From positions 1 to 29,699 of IMG/VR virus record IMGVR_UViG_3300042351_000333: DNA of 29,699 nt. One strand, given 5' to 3'. A model generated the notes under the pieces. The model was not told where the DNA came from, made no database searches, and saw only the letters and a list, made by a program, of their open reading frames with translations. Position 1 is the first letter of the stretch. Each line of letters begins with the position of its first letter. The DNA is from a virus. The translations under genes were made by a program, and so were the position numbers. Shown one piece after another: positions 7,566 to 14,745 of this stretch.

Positions 7566-8456
7566 ATGCCCAATACCCTCGACTCCGGCCTGAATGGGAC
7601 GCTCATCTCCCAAGCGGGCCTCGATGCCTTCGTCGGAGCTTTCGCTCCCATGTCGGCCTTCACCACCGACTTTGACCCGGCTCCGGCCTCGAAGTCTGAC
7701 ACCATCCAGGTGCCCTACGTTCCGGCCGCCTCCGCCGCCGCGGACTTTGCTGGCACTTACACCCGCCAGGACTCGACCCTAAACAAGCGCACCATCACGC
7801 TGAACAAGCACAAGTTCGTGTCTTGGTATCTGTCCGACGTGGCCATCGCCAAGAGCCCGGCCGTCACCCTCGAACGCTTTGGAATGCAGAAGGGTTTCCA
7901 GTTGGCCAAGGCCGTCTTCCAGGACGTTCTGTCCGCGGTCACCCTGGCGAACTACGGTGCCGCCGCCCACACCGGCCTCGCCGCAAACTTCGACTACGCC
8001 GACATCGTTGACATCAAGGACGCGTGCGACACCGCCGAGATGCCCGAGATGCCCCGGAGCCTGGTGCTGTCGTCCAGCTACTACAACGCCCTGCTGAAGG
8101 ATTCCGTCATCAAAGATGCGGGTGCCCTCGGCGCGACCGCCAACCAGACCGGCAGCCTCCCGAACCTGTCCGGGTTCATGACTTACCGTTCGAGCTTGGT
8201 CCCGGCCAACGCCCAGAACCTCGTTGGCTTCGCCGCGTTCCCGTCCGCCTTGGTCACCGCGATGCGTTACCTCCAGCCCTCGGGCCGCAGTCAGGACGGC
8301 ATCTATCGCCCCGTGGCCGACGAGTCCACCGGCATCACCCTCGGATACCGCGAGTTCTACGACAACGACAAGGGCGAGGTTGTCGCCGTGCTGGAGTGCT
8401 TCTATGGCTACGCCCTTGGCGAGGCCGCTGCCCTCAAGCGCATCGTGTCGGCCTAA
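7566..8456 (+). CDS. Major capsid protein
   Basis: A 296-residue protein placed directly after the protease/scaffold gene, the usual coat position. It opens with a flexible, Ser/Thr-rich N-terminus, then SDTIQVPYVPAA, a strand-rich region KRTITLNKHKFVSWYLSD and a long helix region. The C-terminal part has a typical coat pattern, GITLGYREFYDNDKGEVVAV and LECFYGYALG. I do not recognise the exact family, so HK97-fold membership is inferred from position and pattern. The start ATG is preceded by ACACACC in a 24-base gap without a Shine-Dalgarno site. No separate decoration gene is obvious. Confidence 0.82.
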   Translation: MPNTLDSGLNGTLISQAGLDAFVGAFAPMSAFTTDFDPAPASKSDTIQVPYVPAASAAADFAGTYTRQDSTLNKRTITLNKHKFVSWYLSDVAIAKSPAVTLERFGMQKGFQLAKAVFQDVLSAVTLANYGAAAHTGLAANFDYADIVDIKDACDTAEMPEMPRSLVLSSSYYNALLKDSVIKDAGALGATANQTGSLPNLSGFMTYRSSLVPANAQNLVGFAAFPSALVTAMRYLQPSGRSQDGIYRPVADESTGITLGYREFYDNDKGEVVAVLECFYGYALGEAAALKRIVSA

Positions 8457-8461
8457 TCGCC

Positions 8462-8683
8462 ATGCGACTGGGTATTCTCATCGCTGACGGCAAGGTCGTC
8501 CTTGGACCCGCTCCGGCCTCAAAGGTCGAAGCTGAGTTTAAGGCGGCCGTGCAGTCGGGCGCAAACGGTGTGGGCGTCATCGAGCTTTGGTCTGAAGACC
8601 GAGGCCGCGAGAAGCGCCACAAGTTCACCCAGGGGACCGCGCCGGTCTCCGCGCCTGTGGCTGACAAGCCGCGGAAGAAATAA
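8462..8683 (+). CDS. Small hypothetical protein after the capsid gene
   Basis: A 73-residue protein, basic at the C-terminus (ADKPRKK), with an N-terminal strand MRLGILIADGKVVLGP, a helix and a strand GVGVIELWSE. It lies between the capsid gene and the head-tail joining gene, where lambda-like phages often carry a small packaging or neck accessory protein. I do not recognise the family. The frame is open further upstream inside the capsid gene, but ATG 8462, six bases after the capsid stop, is the sensible start. Confidence 0.62.
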   Translation: MRLGILIADGKVVLGPAPASKVEAEFKAAVQSGANGVGVIELWSEDRGREKRHKFTQGTAPVSAPVADKPRKK

Positions 8684-8697
8684 CACCGAGCCAACCC

Positions 8698-9006
8698 ATG
8701 AACGCGGCCGACACGGCACTTGCGACCGGATTCACCACCTTGCTGGCAACGGCAGGGGACACGGTGACTTTCCGGGGTGCTTCCGTGTCGGCCGTGGTCA
8801 ACTGGGTGCCGTTCGACGAAAAGCCGTTCCCTAACAGCCCTGACTTTGACCGCGAGGCCACCTCCCGGGTCGAGTTCGTGGACGGTGCGGTAAGTCCCGC
8901 GCCCCGGGTCGGTGAGATCATCACCCAAGGCACCAAATACCATCGCATCCAGTCGGTCCGATTCAACGGTCTGGCTTGGTTGATGGATTGTGAGGTGACA
9001 ACGTGA
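8698..9006 (+). CDS. Probable head-tail joining protein (gpFII-like position)
   Basis: A 102-residue, strand-rich protein with GDTVTFRGASVSAVVNWVP and a C-terminal GTKYHRIQSVRFNG strand pair. Size, order and the pattern of an N-terminal helix followed by a beta-barrel fit lambda gpFII, which joins the neck to the tail. The start is preceded by CCAACCC. It ends by a GTGA overlap with the next gene. Assignment is from position and pattern only. Confidence 0.55.
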   Translation: MNAADTALATGFTTLLATAGDTVTFRGASVSAVVNWVPFDEKPFPNSPDFDREATSRVEFVDGAVSPAPRVGEIITQGTKYHRIQSVRFNGLAWLMDCEVTT

Positions 9007-9710
9007 CTCTGACCTTCCAGACCAACCTCGACGAGTTCAACGCAGCGCTGACCCGCTACGCCGCGCTATCGAGCAAAGGGGCGGCCGAGGCCGTCGCCAA
9101 AAAGGGAGCCGACTTCGGTTTCCGGTTGTCCCGCAAACTGCTGACTCTCGCCCCGGACAAAGGGTCCGTCCGCGAGAGCCGACTCGCCGCGCTGGCTTCA
9201 GGTGGAGGCCTCAAGATCCGAGACAAGATCCGCCAACGGGTCTACGCCAAGCTGGGCGTCTCCCAGACCCTCGCCGGTCGCAAGCTCCGCATGGGCGGCA
9301 AAAAGCTGACCGCATCCAAGTTGACCGGTGGTAAGCGCCTCAATCTTCAGGCCCTCTTGGTCCGCGCCGAACTCAACGCCCGTGAAAGCGGCCGCGGGTT
9401 CTCGGCGTTTTCTGCCCGGTACAAGTCCCTTTCCCAGCAACTGGCCGCTGACCGTTTCGGTGAGCAGCGCCGGAAGATCATCGACCGCTACAGCCGGTTC
9501 CTGTCCGAGGTTGGTTTTAAGCGGGACCGTGATTCGTCCAACCTGACGTTCCGATGGGGCGGCAACGAGTCGTCCGGCAAGATGGCCGTGGCGCTCCAGA
9601 AACCGCGCCAACAGGCCGCTATCGCCGCCGCGCTCGACGAGGCCCGCGCCGACATGATGGAATACATCATCCGCAAACAGACCCAAGCCGCCCGGACGAT
9701 GGCAATCTGA
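9003..9710 (+). CDS. Probable minor tail/neck protein (gpZ- or HK97 gp10-like)
   Basis: A 235-residue basic protein starting with GTG in a GTGA overlap. The N-terminal pattern (MTLTFQTNLDEFNAALTRYA, then a helix with KKGADFGFRLSRKLLTLAP) is typical of tail-completion proteins that follow the head-tail connector. A long Lys/Arg-rich middle (residues 60-140) and a helical C-terminus with many Gln and Ala follow. Such proteins help the tail to dock on the head. The exact family cannot be settled by eye. Confidence 0.55.
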   Translation: MTLTFQTNLDEFNAALTRYAALSSKGAAEAVAKKGADFGFRLSRKLLTLAPDKGSVRESRLAALASGGGLKIRDKIRQRVYAKLGVSQTLAGRKLRMGGKKLTASKLTGGKRLNLQALLVRAELNARESGRGFSAFSARYKSLSQQLAADRFGEQRRKIIDRYSRFLSEVGFKRDRDSSNLTFRWGGNESSGKMAVALQKPRQQAAIAAALDEARADMMEYIIRKQTQAARTMAI

Positions 9711-9713
9711 CCC

Positions 9714-10166
9714 ATGCTTTCCCTCGCTTCCATGCAGTCAACGGTGGCCGCGGCAATTACTGCCAACGCTTTTTTCTCGGCAAGCCCGGCCGTGCTGTGC
9801 ATTGCTGACGACGGTCTTCAGGACTCAGCCATCGAAACCCAGCTTCGTTCCGTTGGCTGCGTCGTGGTTGTCCCTCCGATCCTCCGGGCCATGCGTCGAG
9901 ACCTCGGTGCAGGGAAGTTGCTTCTGGACGCCGAGATCGTTGTCCGGGTGTTGGTCAACCCGCACGTCAACGCATCGGTCGGAGGAGCCAACCGCAACGT
10001 CTATTCAGCCGTGGCCGCCGCAACTCAGGCCGTCTTGTCGTGGGTTCCAGCAACCGCCGGGGACCGTCGCTTCGAGACTTCCGAGGATTTCCTGCAGATC
10101 GCAGTCAACGACACGGGCCTCCTCGGCTACCATCTCCTTTTCACCAAACTCTCAACCCTGAACTGA
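9714..10166 (+). CDS. Probable tail terminator (gpU-like)
   Basis: A 150-residue protein just before the tail tube gene, the lambda gpU position. It has an N-terminal helix, a central strand region GCVVVVPPILRAM and VVRVLVNPHVNAS, a helix with AVAAATQAVLSWVP, and a C-terminal strand segment. Tail terminators cap the tube at its final length and connect it to the head. The start is preceded by TGACCC. The call is based on order, size and strand pattern. Confidence 0.58.
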   Translation: MLSLASMQSTVAAAITANAFFSASPAVLCIADDGLQDSAIETQLRSVGCVVVVPPILRAMRRDLGAGKLLLDAEIVVRVLVNPHVNASVGGANRNVYSAVAAATQAVLSWVPATAGDRRFETSEDFLQIAVNDTGLLGYHLLFTKLSTLN

Positions 10167-10179
10167 TCCCAACCAACCC

Positions 10180-10713
10180 ATGAACACCGCCCCAGTCATC
10201 CTCGGCAATCACGGCTTTTTCTTCCGCGATGGCGCGAGCTTCACCGTCCCGTCTGCCGGCACTGCCAGCCGCACTTCCAAGCCCGGAGCCGCTGACACCG
10301 GATGGATTGACCTTGGCATTCTGTCCGAGGCCACGATTCAGCACGAACGCGAAGAGCGCGACATCTTCGCCCCGACCCCGGGCGTGATGCGTTTGTACGA
10401 CGTCATCGAGACCAAGCGCCAATTGTCCATCAACCTGACCGCGCAGGAACTCAGCCCGCTGGCGTTCGAATTGATTTTCGGCACGCTTGCCCTGACCTCG
10501 GCCTCGACCCAGTACAACCCACTCGAAGGCGCGACCAAAAAGGGCTGGCTCAAGATGCAGCAGTACAACCAGACCGACGCCATCGTAAACACGGTGGACG
10601 TGTACGTTCAGATCAAGGTCTCCGGGGAAATCACCTTCGGAGACAACGTGGTGACCGCCCAGTTCGAGGCTCGCGTTCTCCACTCGACGTTGAACACCGG
10701 CACCTTGGCTTAA
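10180..10713 (+). CDS. Major tail tube protein
   Basis: A 177-residue protein after the terminator gene. It has features common to tube proteins of siphophages: TGWIDLGILSEATIQHE followed by REERDIFAPTPGVMRLYDVI, then KRQLSINLTAQELSPLAFEL, and a C-terminal beta-rich part with GEITFGDNVVTAQFEARVL. It would form the hexameric rings of the tail tube around the tape measure protein. The ATG is preceded by CCAACCC. There is no C-terminal Ig-like extension. Confidence 0.8.
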   Translation: MNTAPVILGNHGFFFRDGASFTVPSAGTASRTSKPGAADTGWIDLGILSEATIQHEREERDIFAPTPGVMRLYDVIETKRQLSINLTAQELSPLAFELIFGTLALTSASTQYNPLEGATKKGWLKMQQYNQTDAIVNTVDVYVQIKVSGEITFGDNVVTAQFEARVLHSTLNTGTLA

Positions 10714-10726
10714 CCCACCCACCGCA

Positions 10727-11896
10727 ATGCCAGCCGATCCAATCACGCCCGGCTTGGCCGCGGCATGGAACAACACAGGCCCGACGATTTACGGTGTTCC
10801 TTCAAGGTTCACCGCGGCCGTTCGGGCGCAGAGCAACCTAACCTTGGCAACAGCCCTGTCCGGTACATTGGACGGGGTGAGCTTGCAGGGCACCGCGGCC
10901 ACGGTTTCAAGCCGGGCCGTGTTGCTGACCGCCCAATCGACGACTACCCAAAACGGAATCTACGTCACGTCAGCAAGTGGGACATCGGTCAACATCTCGG
11001 CTTCGTTTGGTACGGGAACAAAGGTTGTCACCGGATTGACCGCTGGCCGGCTTTACTATTGGAGCCAGTCCAACGGCTACAATGCCACCAACGGCACCGA
11101 AACACTCACCGAAAGCGGCTACATCGCCGCGTCTCCGTCGGGTACATTGACCTTTCAGGGACCAGCATCGACCGCGCAAAACGATCAACTAAACGAGTCC
11201 GTTCTGGCTCGGTTGAACTTGTTCGACGCGCCCAACGAGTTCCCGGTGGAATTGGTCGTCAACGTTACCAGTGGCACGTCTGCAGCAACTTGGTGGCAGT
11301 TGGTGTCCGTGGTGACCACGGTGGGCTCTTCGCCGATCACCTTCAGTCAGATCACCGTTGGAAGCCTCGACATCGGCTTCGAGGACAACCCGTTTGACAA
11401 TACGCCTCCGGGAGCCGCCACGCCCAGCAACGCGGCAGGTTTTGACAACACCCTGCCGGTTCCGGTGATGCCGAGTCTGTCCCAGTCGTTCGTCAACGCC
11501 ACGCCCGACGGCAAGACCCCGGGCACCGCGGCCGCGTTCGACAACACGCCAGCCACCGCGCTGGTCCTCCAGGGCGAGACAAGTCCGGTCGCTGGCATTA
11601 CCACGCCCGCCAGCCCGACGGCTGTCACCCACCTAGCGACGCTCACCGCGGGGACCAATTACCTTGTCCAGGTTGGAGCCCGACTCGCTCCGGTCACGAT
11701 TACGCTGCCCGACCCTGGCAGTCTGGCCCAGCGAATCGAAATCGCGGACATCACCGGCCAGGCTGCGACCTACGCGGTCACGGTCAACGCCGGAACAAAA
11801 GACATCGAGACGGCAGGTCAAACGTCTTACATCATCGACCGCAACGACGCGGTCCTTGTGCTGAGTTACACCGGAACCAAGTGGAAAATTCTCTGA
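10727..11896 (+). CDS. Modular virion adhesin/appendage protein
   Basis: A 389-residue Ser/Thr/Gly-rich, probably beta-structured protein. Residues about 30-140 carry a phage appendage module (LSGTLDGVSLQGTAATVSSR, then QNGIYVTSASG). Residues about 220-285 hold a low-complexity linker in which FDNT recurs (NPFDNTPPG, AGFDNTLP, AAFDNTPA). The C-terminal 80 residues resemble a small appendage domain seen at the ends of phage fibres (VTITLPDPG through LSYTGTKWKIL). It sits between the tube gene and the assembly chaperone, where cell-binding accessory proteins may be inserted. Its exact place in the virion is unknown. Confidence 0.6.
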   Translation: MPADPITPGLAAAWNNTGPTIYGVPSRFTAAVRAQSNLTLATALSGTLDGVSLQGTAATVSSRAVLLTAQSTTTQNGIYVTSASGTSVNISASFGTGTKVVTGLTAGRLYYWSQSNGYNATNGTETLTESGYIAASPSGTLTFQGPASTAQNDQLNESVLARLNLFDAPNEFPVELVVNVTSGTSAATWWQLVSVVTTVGSSPITFSQITVGSLDIGFEDNPFDNTPPGAATPSNAAGFDNTLPVPVMPSLSQSFVNATPDGKTPGTAAAFDNTPATALVLQGETSPVAGITTPASPTAVTHLATLTAGTNYLVQVGARLAPVTITLPDPGSLAQRIEIADITGQAATYAVTVNAGTKDIETAGQTSYIIDRNDAVLVLSYTGTKWKIL

Positions 11897-11900
11897 ACCC

Positions 11901-12185
11901 ATGATCTCAAAAATTGCCGTGGCGACGACCGCCACCCTCGTCGATGCAGCCACCGAAAGGCAGTGGCTGATGATTCAAAACCAGTCGGACACCCCAATCT
12001 TCCTCTCGTTCGATGGCACCGCCGCGGTGACCACCGACGCCGGAGCCAGCCCGGGCATCCGCCTAGCCCCGTGGGACACGATCATGTCCACGGACATTTC
12101 CGGCCGGTTCACCGGCAACAACTACGCGATCTACGCCATTCACGGCGGGACTGGAACCAAGAACCTTGTAATTCAGGAGGCCTAA
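11901..12185 (+). CDS. Small virion-associated beta protein
   Basis: A 94-residue protein with a pattern often seen near phage fibres: a strand with RQWLMIQNQSDTPIFLSFDG, a Gly-rich loop SPGIRLAPWDT and a final strand KNLVIQEA. It likely folds as a small beta sandwich and may decorate the tail or tip. The ATG is preceded by GAACCC. Its last codons contain AGGAGG, which is also the ribosome-binding site of the next gene. Confidence 0.55.
   Translation: MISKIAVATTATLVDAATERQWLMIQNQSDTPIFLSFDGTAAVTTDAGASPGIRLAPWDTIMSTDISGRFTGNNYAIYAIHGGTGTKNLVIQEA
12175..12180 (+). promoter_or_regulatory. Strong Shine-Dalgarno site for the fibre gene
   Basis: AGGAGG lies 8 bases before ATG 12189. This is the clearest ribosome-binding site in the window, whose other uncoupled starts mostly lack one. 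It overlaps the end of the upstream coding region. It sits beside the AT-rich fibre gene, so it may have arrived with that cassette. Confidence 0.6.
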
Positions 12186-12188
12186 AAC

Positions 12189-13169
12189 ATGAGCTGGAAC
12201 ATTCAAAAACCCGGGGACTACATCAACGGCCCGCTCACGGTGACCGGAACCTTGTCGGTGACTGGAGCCGGGCCTCATTCCATTGCTGGTCAAGTTGCCA
12301 GCAGCGGAGCAACTGCCGGTTTCCAGATGCAACCGCGTGACGGTTCTGGTGCAAACTGGTTGTGGTACAACCCAACAGGAGACGACGCTCGGCTTTACAA
12401 CAACGTTGGAAACGATGTTTTAATTGTAAATAATATTGGAAACTTGGGGCTTGGAATTGCTCCGAGCGCGTGGCAAACCACATCATACAAAGTATTTCAG
12501 ATTGGATCTACAGTTGCGATGTATTGCGACAGCAATGCGTATTCCGTAATATCAAATAACACTTTTATTAACGCTTCCTATTCGGAGCGTTACCTTGTTA
12601 ATTCGTTTGCGACCAAGCAAACTACCTTTCAAGGAACTCACAGTTTTTGGACTGCTCCTACAGGTATTGCTGGAGACCCGATTTCATTTACTGAGCGTGT
12701 TGTTTTTGAAAACCTCGGTGACGTAAATGTAAAAACAGGAAATGTCAAAGTTTCCTCTGGAAAAGGCATCGACTTCTCCGCTGCTTCCAATGTGGCCGGA
12801 ATGACCTCCGAGTTGCTCAACGATTACGAGGAGGGGACTTGGACGCCGACGATTACGGCTGAAACTGGAACGCCTACGTCTGTCACTGTAAACACTGCAG
12901 TCTACACAAAAACAGGGCGACTTGTTTGTGTTGGTTTTGATTTTACAGTTGTGGATAAAGGTACGGCATCAAACAGTCTGAGATTCACTTTACCGTTTAT
13001 AATGTCAGTGGGATCACAATGCGGTGCTTTTAGGGAAACATCAAATATCGGGTGGATGGGAATGGTTACCGCAGCAACAACTTCCATCGGATCTTTGAAC
13101 TTGTACAACAACGGAACTCCTTGGGTAAACTCGTACAGATTCCAAGGGAGTTTCACTTATTTTGCCTAA
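12189..13169 (+). CDS. Chimeric tail fibre/receptor-binding protein, AT-rich
   Basis: A 326-residue protein. The N-terminus (GPLTVTGTLSVTGAG) is a short beta-repeat used at fibre stems. The middle carries NIGNLGLGIAPSAW and a run ending VVFENLGDVNVKTGNVKVSS, then GIDFSAASNVAGM followed by LNDYEEGTWTPTI, a module I associate with fibres of aquatic and marine phages. The C-terminal 100 residues are beta-rich and probably the receptor-binding or trimerising head. Base composition drops sharply from about 12400 to 13160 (sample lines are 33 to 40% GC against about 60% nearby), with AAA, TTT and ATT codons that its neighbours avoid. This indicates recent exchange. Confidence 0.68.
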   Translation: MSWNIQKPGDYINGPLTVTGTLSVTGAGPHSIAGQVASSGATAGFQMQPRDGSGANWLWYNPTGDDARLYNNVGNDVLIVNNIGNLGLGIAPSAWQTTSYKVFQIGSTVAMYCDSNAYSVISNNTFINASYSERYLVNSFATKQTTFQGTHSFWTAPTGIAGDPISFTERVVFENLGDVNVKTGNVKVSSGKGIDFSAASNVAGMTSELLNDYEEGTWTPTITAETGTPTSVTVNTAVYTKTGRLVCVGFDFTVVDKGTASNSLRFTLPFIMSVGSQCGAFRETSNIGWMGMVTAATTSIGSLNLYNNGTPWVNSYRFQGSFTYFA

Positions 13170-13173
13170 TACC

Positions 13174-13428
13174 ATGATAACAGAAAAAACCGTTCTCTCG
13201 CTCGTCGAAGTAACGCCGACCGGCTTTGTCCAAGTCCGCCTTGCCAACCAGATGCTGGACGGTGAGACGGTCAAGGCGCAGACCTTCAACCGCTACTGCC
13301 TTGCCCCTGGTTCAGACCTGACGGGTCAACCAGACCAGGTGGTCAACATTGCCAACGTCGTCTGGACACCTGAGGTGGTCGCCTCCTACGAGGCCCAGAT
13401 TGCCAACCAAAACCCCATCGGAGCCTGA
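13174..13428 (+). CDS. Fibre-linked small protein, paralog A
   Basis: An 84-residue protein following the fibre gene. It aligns along its length with the next gene: MITEKTVLSL against MIETKTLCAV, LAPGSDL against LAPGDSL, and IANVVWTPEVVASY against IANALWTPEVIAAY. The frame also opens at TTG 13162, but ATG 13174 matches the paralog start and is preferred. Similar short proteins follow fibre genes in environmental phages; a role in fibre folding or attachment is only inference. Confidence 0.58.
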   Translation: MITEKTVLSLVEVTPTGFVQVRLANQMLDGETVKAQTFNRYCLAPGSDLTGQPDQVVNIANVVWTPEVVASYEAQIANQNPIGA

Positions 13429-13431
13429 ACC

Positions 13432-13773
13432 ATGATCGAAACCAAGACCCTCTGCGCCGTCACTGTGCGGCCCGATTGTAGCCTCCTAGTTCAGGAGACC
13501 CTCGCGTATCTGAAGGACGGCGTTCAAATCTCCGTGGAGCCGGTGGGCACCTACGACCTTGCCCCGGGTGATTCGCTCGAAAACAAGCCGGCCGATGCTG
13601 TCCGCATTGCCAACGCGCTTTGGACTCCCGAGGTCATTGCAGCCTACGCCGCGGCGCATCCGATCCCGGAGCCCGATGTCATCGTCGTCGAGGAGCCTGT
13701 CGTCGATGCTTCTGTCTCGACAGAGTCAACCTCCGAGGTTGAAATCGTCACGGAGACTTCCTCCGAAAACTGA
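13432..13773 (+). CDS. Fibre-linked small protein, paralog B with acidic tail
   Basis: A 113-residue paralog of the preceding gene, sharing the LAPGDSL, VRIANALWTPEVI pattern over residues 1-75. It adds a very acidic, Val/Ser/Thr/Glu-rich C-terminal extension (from about residue 80) that looks disordered. The start is ATG three bases after the upstream stop, preceded by GAACC. The two genes probably arose by tandem duplication and have diverged strongly. Function unknown. Confidence 0.58.
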   Translation: MIETKTLCAVTVRPDCSLLVQETLAYLKDGVQISVEPVGTYDLAPGDSLENKPADAVRIANALWTPEVIAAYAAAHPIPEPDVIVVEEPVVDASVSTESTSEVEIVTETSSEN

Positions 13774-13774
13774 C

Positions 13775-14035
13775 ATGGAAAACGCCCCTGCACTCACCCC
13801 GAAACCCGCCACCGTCAAAATCTTCGTTCTGAAGTTCACCGAGGCCGAGGCCCAAAAGGCTTTGGACATCTTCGAGTGGACCGTCAGAAACGGTGGGCTT
13901 CCGTTGGCCAAGGAGGTTCTGCCCCTGGCTGAGAAGTTCATGCAAGCCGCTGTCAAAGCGAAGGAAGCCGAGGAGGCTGCCAAGGCTGCAAAGAACGCCG
14001 AAGACGCCAACACTGTGGAAAAAGTGAAGGCCTGA
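13775..14035 (+). CDS. Helical hypothetical protein
   Basis: An 86-residue protein. A short N-terminal Pro-rich segment is followed by KIFVLKFTEAEAQKALDIFE, a helical region, and a C-terminal Lys/Ala/Glu-rich helix that could form a coiled coil (residues 52-84). No membrane segment and no recognised family. It starts at ATG 13775, one base after the stop of paralog B; a longer frame from 13559 would overlap that gene deeply and is not used. It lies between the fibre accessory genes and the probable lysis genes. Confidence 0.55.
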   Translation: MENAPALTPKPATVKIFVLKFTEAEAQKALDIFEWTVRNGGLPLAKEVLPLAEKFMQAAVKAKEAEEAAKAAKNAEDANTVEKVKA

Positions 14036-14039
14036 CAAA

Positions 14040-14216
14040 ATGACGACCAACCACAACGAAATCCGGGACGGTTCAATCGGCATCGGATCCGGGTTCACCT
14101 CCGCGATCATGGGCATCTTGAAACCTCTTGGCGAGGTGGCGTCGTCCATCGGTTCCATCGTCGGATGCATCATCGCTTGCGTGATGCTCTACAGACTGCT
14201 GCGAAAGAAAGACTGA
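14040..14216 (+). CDS. Small single-span membrane protein, holin-like
   Basis: A 58-residue protein. The N-terminus is polar (MTTNHNEIRDGS), a Gly/Ser-rich segment follows, then a hydrophobic segment at about residues 37-53 (SIVGCIIACVMLYRLL) and a basic tail RKKD. Short membrane proteins with a charged tail near a lipoprotein gene suggest a holin, antiholin or other lysis role. It starts at ATG 14040, four bases after the previous stop. No family match is claimed. Confidence 0.5.
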   Translation: MTTNHNEIRDGSIGIGSGFTSAIMGILKPLGEVASSIGSIVGCIIACVMLYRLLRKKD

Positions 14217-14220
14217 CCCC

Positions 14221-14430
14221 ATGAACGTGAAAACCACCCTGGCCGGAATCGGCTCCATCTTGGCCGCTGTTGGATTCGCCCTAAAGGCGATCTTCGACGG
14301 CGACCCGACAACCAACGTGGACATTGGCGCGACCATCGCCGCGGTGACAGCCGGCATCGGCCTCATCGCCGCCAAGGACGCCAAGCCGACCGGACCGAAA
14401 CTGCCCGAGCCTACCGAACCCAAGGCGTGA
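14221..14430 (+). CDS. Two-span membrane protein, probable holin
   Basis: A 69-residue protein with two hydrophobic segments: about residues 6-25 (TLAGIGSILAAVGFALKAIF) and 36-51 (IGATIAAVTAGIGLIAAK), separated by a polar acidic loop (DGDPTTNVD). The C-terminus is Lys/Pro-rich. This layout is common among small phage holins. Its stop overlaps the following GTG start by GTGA. The adjacent membrane and lipoprotein genes support a lysis cassette, yet the likely muramidase is 14 kb away at 28915. Confidence 0.52.
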   Translation: MNVKTTLAGIGSILAAVGFALKAIFDGDPTTNVDIGATIAAVTAGIGLIAAKDAKPTGPKLPEPTEPKA

Positions 14431-14600
14431 ATTGGGTCGAACAGATCGTCACCGCCCTAGTAAAGTTCCTCTACGGCCTGACCAAGGAAACCCCGACCGC
14501 CCAAAATGCTGAAACTCCTCCAGAGGTTCGCCGTGGTTGGGATGCTTGGATTCGTGGCCGGTTGCGGGACAAGGGCGGTGATGATCGACCCCAGGGCTGA
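14427..14600 (+). CDS. Small protein overlapping the lipoprotein gene (possible inner spanin-like)
   Basis: A 57-residue protein begun by GTG in a GTGA overlap. It has an amphipathic hydrophobic N-terminus (NWVEQIVTALVKFLYGL), a polar linker and a basic helix PPEVRRGWDAWIRGRLRDK. It overlaps the lipoprotein gene by 95 bases in another frame, the arrangement used by Rz/Rz1-type spanins. The hydrophobic stretch is short for a true membrane span, so an inner-spanin role is not established. Confidence 0.45.
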   Translation: MNWVEQIVTALVKFLYGLTKETPTAQNAETPPEVRRGWDAWIRGRLRDKGGDDRPQG

Positions 14601-14736
14601 CGTTGTCCGCCTTGGGCCGGGAGTGCGTGGGCCGGTTTACGTCTTCATTGACGGCCGGTGGACGCTGACCCGGAAAGTAACTCTGCCCGAAGGCTGGTTC
14701 GCCGGTCCCGGGCCTCAACAAGAAACCAAACCCTAA
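14506..14736 (+). CDS. Small lipoprotein, o-spanin/Rz1-like
   Basis: A 76-residue protein with a lipoprotein signal: basic start (MLKLLQR), hydrophobic core (FAVVGMLGF) and lipobox VAGC with Cys20 as the lipidated residue. The mature part is about 57 residues, strand-rich with VYVFIDGRWTLTRK and a C-terminal LPEGWFAGPGPQQ. Outer-membrane lipoproteins of this size beside holin-like proteins usually take part in the last step of lysis. It begins inside the previous gene in the +1 frame relative to it. This implies a host with an outer membrane. Confidence 0.6.
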   Translation: MLKLLQRFAVVGMLGFVAGCGTRAVMIDPRADVVRLGPGVRGPVYVFIDGRWTLTRKVTLPEGWFAGPGPQQETKP

Positions 14737-14745
14737 AGAAAACCC

